Assembly: GCA_019695435.1 (NCBI GenBank)
Contig: JACTVF010000098.1
Coordinates: 1-10,381 of the forward strand
DNA: 10,381 nt
Origin: Methanoregulaceae archaeon
GTDB taxonomy: Archaea; Halobacteriota; Methanomicrobia; Methanomicrobiales; Methanospirillaceae
Direction of reading: 5' to 3'
Both the position numbers and the translations under genes were made by a program. Positions within the stretch are counted from its first letter, which is position 1. Each line of letters starts with the position of its first letter. The notes under the pieces were generated by a model. The model searched no databases, was not told the origin of the DNA, and saw only the letters and a list, made by a program, of their open reading frames with translations. Positions 5,525 through 10,381 of the stretch are shown here, piece by piece.

Positions 5525-6727
5525 TCAGAAGGTTTTGAGTTCGCCACGGATTACCTTCTCCGTGACACTCGTCACGTTCGCAAGGTTGTCGTCAACGATC
5601 GCATTGATCTCGCTGTTGATCTCCTTCAGGTTAACCCCTTTCTTGGGCAGTACCTGGATGCTTGCCACGAGCGGGAGATCGATCGGTTTTCCGATCTGGG
5701 AGAGCAGGCGGACATACATCTCCTCGATGCCGTCGACCTTTTTAACCGACTCCTGCGCAATCTGCGTTGAGAGGAGATTGTAGATCTTACCGATATGATT
5801 GATCGGGTTCTTGCCGCTCGTGGCCTCCATGCTCATCGGGCGGTTGGGGGTGATAAGCCCGTTGCACCTGTTGCCCCGGCCGACCGAGCCATCGTCTCCC
5901 ATCTCTGCCGATGTGCCGGTAACGGTTAAAAACACGCTCTTGTTCCTGATGTCGTCCGCGGTGTTGACATGTACTACGACGTTGCGCTTCGTGCTCTTTT
6001 TTGCCACCTTCCCGATCTCTTCGGAAAGGAGTGCCATGTAGTCCTGGTATTCTTTTATGTCCGCACAGTACTTGTCGACAATGGCGCAGGCGATGGTGAG
6101 CGTGATCCTGTTCCCGTCGCGCAGGCCCATGATCTTGATATCCTGCCCGATGGCGGGATATTTTTTGCGGAGTTTCGTGTCGATATAGTCCGAAGTATTC
6201 CTGATGATGGTCTCCACATCGGAGAACGGTGCATGCCCGACCCCGAACGAGGTATCGTTGGAACGCGGGACCTTGCCCGTCCGGGGCTTGAAGACATCCC
6301 GAAGATCGGTTGAACCGGTGCCGAGCCGGCTGTCGATCATCACATCCCTGGTCAGGTTGAGTTCGGGAAGGATCTTGTGGAGGTACGCGTGCGCCGCTTC
6401 AACCGCGACCACATCGGTCGGGACTGTGACGCCATTGAATTGCTTTGTTGCCCGGCCATCGATTAAAACATAGATCGGCCGGATCATCTTTCCGCCGCCG
6501 AATTTCGGGCACGATTCTCCTGCGACGACTTCACCCTGGTCGGTGTTGTGGTGCAGGACTGCACCGAACTCTTCGAGATACACCCTGCAGAGTGCCTGGG
6601 AGATCGATTCTGCAATACCGTCTGCGATGCTGTCGGGATGACCGAGGCATTTGCGCTCAACAAGTTCAATCCGCTGTTTTTCGAGAGGGATCTGATTCAA
6701 CGCTTCAATCTGAATATTTCGTTTCAT
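5525..6727 (-). CDS. mat: S-adenosylmethionine synthetase, archaeal type
   Basis: This enzyme makes S-adenosylmethionine from methionine and ATP in the cytoplasm; it belongs to the archaeal MAT family, which is very diverged from bacterial MetK. The protein has 400 residues, the family's normal length. Recognisable blocks are [17 protein letters not shown] (24-40), [19 protein letters not shown] (76-94), [13 protein letters not shown] (158-170), [14 protein letters not shown] (277-290) and [20 protein letters not shown] (296-315). These hold the ATP/methionine and metal sites of the family. ATG 6727 is chosen over upstream codons in the same open frame: GAGG lies 8 bases before it, and homologues start MKRNIxIE-like. 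It is the first gene of a minus-strand run with hisG, hisA and hisB, with a clear TATA box upstream. The metabolic link may be shared demand for ATP and purine recycling, which is an inference. Confidence 0.97.
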   Translation of the reverse strand: MKRNIQIEALNQIPLEKQRIELVERKCLGHPDSIADGIAESISQALCRVYLEEFGAVLHHNTDQGEVVAGESCPKFGGGKMIRPIYVLIDGRATKQFNGVTVPTDVVAVEAAHAYLHKILPELNLTRDVMIDSRLGTGSTDLRDVFKPRTGKVPRSNDTSFGVGHAPFSDVETIIRNTSDYIDTKLRKKYPAIGQDIKIMGLRDGNRITLTIACAIVDKYCADIKEYQDYMALLSEEIGKVAKKSTKRNVVVHVNTADDIRNKSVFLTVTGTSAEMGDDGSVGRGNRCNGLITPNRPMSMEATSGKNPINHIGKIYNLLSTQIAQESVKKVDGIEEMYVRLLSQIGKPIDLPLVASIQVLPKKGVNLKEINSEINAIVDDNLANVTSVTEKVIRGELKTF

Positions 6728-6734
6728 TAAAATT

Positions 6735-6738
6735 CCTC
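6735..6738 (-). promoter_or_regulatory. Ribosome-binding site of mat
   Basis: GAGG on the minus strand, seven to eight bases before ATG 6727. It decides the start against the longer open frame that reaches 6802, which would begin upstream of the expected transcription start. Confidence 0.7.
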
Positions 6739-6775
6739 GGTTTCTCCGTAATCGTACTAATACAAGAGACTGGAT

Positions 6776-6784
6776 TTCATATAA
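6776..6784 (-). promoter_or_regulatory. TATA box of the mat-his cluster
   Basis: TTATATGAA on the minus strand, with a purine-rich GAAGAAATCG just upstream as a possible BRE. The predicted transcript start is near 6754, giving a leader of about 27 bases that includes the GAGG ribosome-binding site. Confidence 0.6.
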
Positions 6785-6834
6785 CGATTTCTTCTTAGGC
6801 AAAACGGCAATATCCGGTGTTATCGGGCCGGATT

Positions 6835-6839
6835 AAAAA
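6835..6839 (-). terminator. Weak T-tract after the 466-residue gene
   Basis: Five T residues on the minus strand, 34 bases after the stop codon at 6873. This is a minimal archaeal-type T-tract without a hairpin. It would separate this gene from the mat promoter downstream. Confidence 0.3.
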
Positions 6840-6872
6840 TCAGATAGATGCAGTCTGCACCGGTTTTCCCGG

Positions 6873-8273
6873 TCAGCGCCGCAGGAATTTCTGCAGGATG
6901 GTCATATCGCTCCCCTTGGGGGTCTTTTTCACCGGGGGGCGCCGTGGCGGGAGTTCCTCTTCTTCCTCGTCTTCACGGACCTCTTCAATTTTTGGAACCT
7001 TGCGCTGGTGGGGCGTGGTGGTGACTGCAGGCGCCGGGACGGGGCGTGGGATGGTTTTTGACAACCGCGCCGCCGGATCGGTTCGCGAGCGCCCGAGACG
7101 TGTCCCGCATCCCGGGCAGAAGTTTGCCTCTCCCGGGAGTTTCTTTCCGCAGTTATGGCAGAACTGCGGGTTGTCTGCCGGCTCTTCGGGTACCACCGTC
7201 CTGCGCAGGGCCGGGATCTCCTCGGGGACGACCTCCCGCACAGGTTCCGGCAGGGAACGGCGAACGGGTTCGGTGGTCACGCTTCTTAACGGGCGAACCG
7301 AAGCCTGTCGCACCGGCTGCACTGGATTATTCATCGCCGTTCGCACCGCTGCATGGACTTCCGGCTTCCTGACCAGCTGCGTATCGCCCCTCACCGGGGT
7401 TGGGATCCCGCGGGCTACCGGAACCCTGCGCTCTGGCGGTTCCTCTACAGTCCTGACCTGCACCCGTCTCTGGGGCAGGACTTCCGGCTCGGGCTCCGGT
7501 TCAGGTTCCGGTTCGCGGGCAAAGGGAATCAGACGTTTTACCGGGGGCTGGCGTTCGTGTTCTTTGAGGGGTTTCCTTGCCGGGTGCAGTTCCTCCTGGC
7601 GGACCGGGAATTTTACCGGCCGGGCCGGGGGTGCTGCCTCCGGCTCTTCTTCGGGCTCCTCTTCTGCCGGCGGTTCCTGCCCTTTTTGCGGTGGTGCTGC
7701 CCGGCGCGGTTTTTTTGTCTCCGGTTCCTGGCTGAGCAGCGAGATCCAGTCATCGATCTCCCCGGTGCGGTCGCTGCCGTTCTGGGTAAAGACCAGTTTC
7801 ATGGTCTTGACCTCATCATCAGCAGATTTTACCGAGAGCACCAGCACCGGATCGGCATTCTCCGAGTATTCCACGATACTGTCGGCAATCGTGTCACGCG
7901 GAATGTCTTTTGCGGTTACCTTGAGTTTCTTTTCCTGGGTATCGATCAGGAAAATGCGTTTGTTGGTGAGGTAGGCATGGAAAAAAAATTTTTTTACGGA
8001 TACGTTGAGGGACCCGATCAGCACCTGTTCGCCCGGCTGGAGGATGGCAGAGAGCCCTCCCTCTTCCTCTTCACCCTCTTCCTGTTCCGGTTCATCGGCG
8101 GGGGGAGCTGCCGCTTTTTTCTGGACCGGACGGGGAGGGATGTTCCGCTGCGGAGCCTGTGCGCCTTTGCTGCCTGCGGATCGTGCCGGCTGCTGCGGTA
8201 TTTCACCCCCGCAGTATCCGCAGACCTCGACATTATCCCGGATATTCATCCCGCAGTGCGGACACTTTTTCAT
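6873..8273 (-). CDS. Double zinc-ribbon protein with PH-like domain and Pro/Arg-rich linker
   Basis: A 466-residue protein of unknown function. It starts with a zinc ribbon (C4, C7, C18, C21; CPHC and CGYC), followed by an Ala/Pro/Glu linker (about 25-73). A compact domain at about 76-182 (GEQVLIGSLNVSVKKFFFHA, YLTNKRIFLIDTQ, then EIDDWISLL) has the strand order and C-terminal helix of a PH-like domain. Residues 183-365 are low complexity: an EPEPEPEPEPE run (254-264) and degenerate PVR/PVK repeats (218, 223, 243, 293, 320, 336 and 344). A second zinc ribbon follows (C372, C375, C386, C389; CHNC and CPGC), then an acidic segment and a basic tail. There is no membrane segment. GGGAG (8281-8285, minus strand) lies seven bases before the ATG. 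It may tether or scaffold partners through the disordered linker, which is an inference. Confidence 0.88.
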   Translation of the reverse strand: MKKCPHCGMNIRDNVEVCGYCGGEIPQQPARSAGSKGAQAPQRNIPPRPVQKKAAAPPADEPEQEEGEEEEGGLSAILQPGEQVLIGSLNVSVKKFFFHAYLTNKRIFLIDTQEKKLKVTAKDIPRDTIADSIVEYSENADPVLVLSVKSADDEVKTMKLVFTQNGSDRTGEIDDWISLLSQEPETKKPRRAAPPQKGQEPPAEEEPEEEPEAAPPARPVKFPVRQEELHPARKPLKEHERQPPVKRLIPFAREPEPEPEPEPEVLPQRRVQVRTVEEPPERRVPVARGIPTPVRGDTQLVRKPEVHAAVRTAMNNPVQPVRQASVRPLRSVTTEPVRRSLPEPVREVVPEEIPALRRTVVPEEPADNPQFCHNCGKKLPGEANFCPGCGTRLGRSRTDPAARLSKTIPRPVPAPAVTTTPHQRKVPKIEEVREDEEEEELPPRRPPVKKTPKGSDMTILQKFLRR

Positions 8274-8303
8274 CCAATGTCTCCCTGTCCCCTTACCGGA
8301 GTA

Positions 8304-8317
8304 GATAATTATAATGT
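8304..8317 (-). promoter_or_regulatory. TATA-box region of the 466-residue gene
   Basis: On the minus strand the segment reads ACATTATAATTATC, an AT-rich island in GC-rich surroundings, 30-44 bases before the ATG. It would start transcription about 10-15 bases before the ATG. It suggests that this gene does not rely only on read-through from the upstream 476-residue gene. Confidence 0.5.
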
Positions 8318-8331
8318 TCGCATAGGATATG

Positions 8332-8336
8332 AAAAA
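8332..8336 (-). terminator. T-tract after the 476-residue gene
   Basis: Five T residues on the minus strand (GAATTTTTCATA), 29 bases after the TAA at 8366-8368. This is a weak archaeal-type terminator, followed closely by the next promoter. Confidence 0.3.
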
Positions 8337-8365
8337 TTCTCTGATCTTCTCATGATCCGTCCGTA

Positions 8366-9796
8366 TTACAGTGGTGAGGCAGGAATCTTAAAAAAACGAC
8401 TGCACAGGCCGGATACTGCGGTGTCGATGGCATTGTCGTCCGATAGTTCATGAAGCCAGATGACAGGTGTGCTCCGGAACGCGGTGACGAGGCTGTTGAT
8501 CCGGCAGGCAGTTTCATCCCCGTCGCGATAGCACTCGTCGGCAGTGATCTTCCCGAAGGAGCGGTCAATGAGATCCGCAAATGTCGCATGGCAGCCGGCG
8601 ACATGGCAGAGTTTTCCCTGCAGGTACACGACAATGAGCCCTTTCTTATGTGCCTGTTCCTCATCCTCCATGGCAAACGAGCTGAAATCCTCCTCTCCGA
8701 ACCGGTTCAGGAGCTGCCGGTAGAGAGGGTCGTTTTTCTTCCGGAGTTCCTCAGTGACCGGGCCAAGCCTGAGCGGGAGGTACCGGAGGTACTCCTGTTC
8801 AAAAAGCGGTTTTACTTCAGCAAAGGCAGGGATTTCGAGGGCCTGTTGCACGGTGCGCTCTGCATGGCTGAAGAGATCATGCCGGGTTCCACGTAAAAAC
8901 CGGAGGCTGGCGGGCCGGAAATAAAGGGTTTTTGCGGTACCGGTGACGACCAGGGTCCCGTCCCTGAGGGTGGAAAAGGATACCGGGGTGCCTTCGACCG
9001 GCCGTGCAGGTTTTTCCGGCCGGTGGACCAGCGGAGGGGGGATGGGAATTTCGGCTTTTTTGGACGCCATGCGGTACCGTGATGTGGCGATGCGGGGGGC
9101 CGGCCGTTCGGGAGTTTCCTCGCGCACCAGTGCCGCCCATTCATCGGGATTCCGGCAGGAATTGAGGTACTGCCGCCAGCGGGGATCGGCGATCCGGGCG
9201 ATCGAGACCAGCCGGAACCGGTCTTTCTCGGGAATAAATTTTGCACCACAGTGCGAGCAGTCGAGATAGTAATCGGTCGGAGGGATACCAAACAGCCGTT
9301 TTCCGGTCACCTGACTGAGAATGCCGGTTTTGCAGACCGGGCACCGGGCGAGCCAGGCGTCCGTTTCTCCAGCGGAATACGGAGCACTGCCGGGCAGAAC
9401 ATCACCCGATCCAATGTGCCAGGTCCATGGGGAAAGCAGCCGGATCCCCCGGATCTGCGTATGGGTGGACGTATCGAGCATCTCGGCTGGTTCGGCAAGG
9501 CCGGCTATGACGAGAATTTCGGCAATGACCGGTGCGGTCGCACCTTGTTCGCTCCCGATGCGTTCACTCAGGCATTCGCCCAGCCCGGGAAGGGTACCGG
9601 TTCCCCGGGTGACGGCCCGCAGGGGAAGGGTCCTCAGGACTTCGGCATTCAGGCATTCCAGGGTTGCCCCCACGAGGTCCCCGGTGATTTCAACACCGTT
9701 CCTGGTAAAGGGGAGCCGCTCAATGCGGCGGCTGATGGTCTCGCAGGCAAGCGCGTGAATATTTTTCGGGATTGGGAGGTACTGGGGGATTGCCAA
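8366..9796 (-). CDS. Unknown 476-residue protein with central zinc ribbon
   Basis: I do not recognise this protein as a known enzyme. Its N-terminal third (1-145) is mixed helix/strand, with Leu/Ala-rich helices at 38-60 and 85-105. A four-cysteine zinc ribbon spans about 150-186 (C152, C155, C180, C183; CPVC and CSHCGAKF). A Pro-rich linker (about 228-268) leads to a C-terminal domain starting with strands (TLVVTGTAKTLYFRPASLRF, 281-300). A long helical region (306-365), an LIVVYLQGKLCHVAGCHA segment (387-404) and a final helix complete it. No membrane spans or signal peptide are seen. The start is TTG 9796: an in-frame TGA lies six bases upstream and no earlier ATG or GTG exists. GTGAT five bases before the TTG resembles the right half of the ribosome-binding consensus. 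It precedes another zinc-ribbon protein on the same strand, 92 bases on. Confidence 0.85.
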   Translation of the reverse strand: MAIPQYLPIPKNIHALACETISRRIERLPFTRNGVEITGDLVGATLECLNAEVLRTLPLRAVTRGTGTLPGLGECLSERIGSEQGATAPVIAEILVIAGLAEPAEMLDTSTHTQIRGIRLLSPWTWHIGSGDVLPGSAPYSAGETDAWLARCPVCKTGILSQVTGKRLFGIPPTDYYLDCSHCGAKFIPEKDRFRLVSIARIADPRWRQYLNSCRNPDEWAALVREETPERPAPRIATSRYRMASKKAEIPIPPPLVHRPEKPARPVEGTPVSFSTLRDGTLVVTGTAKTLYFRPASLRFLRGTRHDLFSHAERTVQQALEIPAFAEVKPLFEQEYLRYLPLRLGPVTEELRKKNDPLYRQLLNRFGEEDFSSFAMEDEEQAHKKGLIVVYLQGKLCHVAGCHATFADLIDRSFGKITADECYRDGDETACRINSLVTAFRSTPVIWLHELSDDNAIDTAVSGLCSRFFKIPASPL

Positions 9797-9802
9797 GGGA
9801 CA

Positions 9803-9919
9803 TCACGCTGCTGCTATTCGTTGGAAGGGCTGGCGGATAAACGCTTGCAGGCAGGTCCATTGTGCGGGGGACAGGTATGCACCGGTCCGTTCCCGGGCGT
9901 CCCGTGACCCTTTGATAAT
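9803..9919 (-). pseudogene. Orphan protein-like reading frame without a normal start
   Basis: A minus-strand frame ending at TGA 9803-9805 encodes a peptide finishing SRDARERTGAYLSPAQWTCL, then QAFIRQPFQRIAAA. It looks like a real protein C-terminus with a polar loop and an amphipathic helix; LSPAQWxxLQ-type ends occur in small DNA-binding proteins. No ATG, GTG or TTG opens this frame before its upstream stop near 10055. Only an ATT (9917-9919) stands at a plausible place, just after the minus-strand GGTATATCAGG. The TGA is in frame with, and six bases before, the TTG of the 476-residue gene. It may be a remnant of a gene, a small gene with a rare start, or chance. The interval given starts from that ATT. 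Confidence 0.25.
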
Positions 9920-9922
9920 CCT

Positions 9923-9930
9923 GATATACC
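9923..9930 (+). promoter_or_regulatory. TATA-like box of the DJ-1/PfpI gene
   Basis: GATATACC is centred about 26 bases before ATG 9953, so transcription would begin at or next to the ATG and give a leaderless or nearly leaderless mRNA. This fits the absence of a close ribosome-binding site. TTTGATAAT (9911-9919) is an alternative box with a leader of about 12 bases. The AT-rich core can also be read on the minus strand. Confidence 0.45.
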
Positions 9931-9952
9931 GGAAAGGAAAATCCCGGGTACG

Positions 9953-10381
9953 ATGAAAGTAGTTATTGCCATTGCACCGGAAAAATACCGTGACGAGGAG
10001 CTGGCCGCGCCGGTCGCGGCCCTGAATAAAGCCGGGATCGCCTTCGATATCGGGTCAACGCGCCCCGGCACCTGCACGGGCATGCTGGGAGGAAAGATCA
10101 TTGCGGGGATCTCGTTTGATGATATCGACCCGAAGAATTACAACGGCTTGATCATTATCGGGGGCTCCGGGTGCCAGGAGCATCTCTGGGAGGACGACCT
10201 GTTAGTAAGGCTCGCGATCTATTTCCACGAGACCGGTAAAGTCGTCGCTGCGATCTGCCTTGCGCCGGTGATACTCGCGAAAGCCGGGATCCTCAAGCAG
10301 AAGAAGGCGACCGTCTATGACAGCTCCACTGCCGTGCTGGAGATGAAAAAAGGAAAGGCGATACTTGTCGGTAAGCCCGTC
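9953..10381 (+). CDS. DJ-1/PfpI family protein (5' part)
   Basis: The first 143 residues of a class I glutamine amidotransferase-like (flavodoxin-like) DJ-1/PfpI protein; the gene continues beyond the window. Family members include proteases, deglycase-like or chaperone proteins, so the reaction here is not known. Visible features are the N-terminal strand MKVVIAIAP, the acidic pair E15/E16 in RDEELAAP (the usual Glu near the active site), and NGLIIIGGSGCQEHLW (64-79). The nucleophile elbow VVAAICLAPVILA (97-109) contains Cys102. In many relatives the Cys is followed by His; here it is Leu, a variant seen in archaeal members. The gene diverges from the 476-residue gene with a 156-base gap and a TATA-like signal. 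The frame is open to the last base, with no defect. Confidence 0.92.
   Translation, partial: MKVVIAIAPEKYRDEELAAPVAALNKAGIAFDIGSTRPGTCTGMLGGKIIAGISFDDIDPKNYNGLIIIGGSGCQEHLWEDDLLVRLAIYFHETGKVVAAICLAPVILAKAGILKQKKATVYDSSTAVLEMKKGKAILVGKPV

Noticed and set aside
6817..8453. Two long plus-strand frames (385 and 366 codons) opposite the 466-residue gene
   Set aside because: They are rich in Ser/Gly/Arg or Phe/Arg runs that mirror the Pro/Glu/Arg codons of the minus-strand gene, have no family likeness, and lack ribosome-binding sites. The minus strand has zinc-ribbon motifs and a promoter.
9251..9907. Plus-strand 218-codon frame opposite the start of the 476-residue gene
   Set aside because: Gly/Pro-rich shadow with no motif; the minus strand carries the zinc ribbon.
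9814..10101. Minus-strand 95-codon frame opposite the DJ-1/PfpI gene
   Set aside because: It lies antisense to a recognised protein, and its composition (Ser/Pro/Gly) is shadow-like.

Overview
The window looks like chromosomal DNA of a methanogenic archaeon, most likely Methanomicrobiales (Methanoregula-like). The evidence is two adjacent methanogenesis-marker genes, a 68-residue archaeal histone, the archaeal type of S-adenosylmethionine synthetase, archaeal TATA boxes, and several small zinc-ribbon proteins. Coding DNA is GC-rich, while the main intergenic gaps are strongly AT-rich. The genus is an inference, because no marker RNA is present.

Plus-strand left part (1-2364): the 3' end of a PurM/AIR-synthase-like methanogenesis marker 2 gene overlaps mtxX (marker 4). 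Next comes a monocistronic histone gene with an exact TTTATATA box, then a small zinc-ribbon membrane protein. From 2365 to 2914 lies an AT-rich gap of about 550 bases. It holds a strong GC hairpin, a possible 42-residue ORF, several short inverted repeats, and a hairpin-plus-T-tract terminator for the minus strand.

Minus-strand central block (6727 down to 2915): S-adenosylmethionine synthetase, hisG (long form), hisA, hisB and a 99-residue unknown protein run in one direction with short gaps or overlaps. A good promoter lies before the first gene and the terminator at 2846-2868 follows the last. This is a partial histidine cluster: HisG does step 1, HisA the ProFAR isomerisation and HisB the dehydration. 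The other his genes are not here.

Minus-strand right part (9796 down to 6873): two large proteins of unknown function follow each other. One is a 476-residue protein with a central four-cysteine zinc ribbon and a TTG start. The other is a 466-residue protein with a zinc ribbon at each end, a PH-like domain and a long Pro/Arg/Glu-rich linker. A divergent DJ-1/PfpI-family gene starts at 9953 and runs off the right edge. The divergent gap also holds a protein-like minus-strand reading frame without a normal start codon.

I see no tRNA, rRNA, CRISPR array, transposase or phage gene. No clear new defence or mobile system is visible. The most interesting unexplained items are the two zinc-ribbon proteins, the AT-rich gap at 2365-2914, and the orphan frame at 9803-9919.
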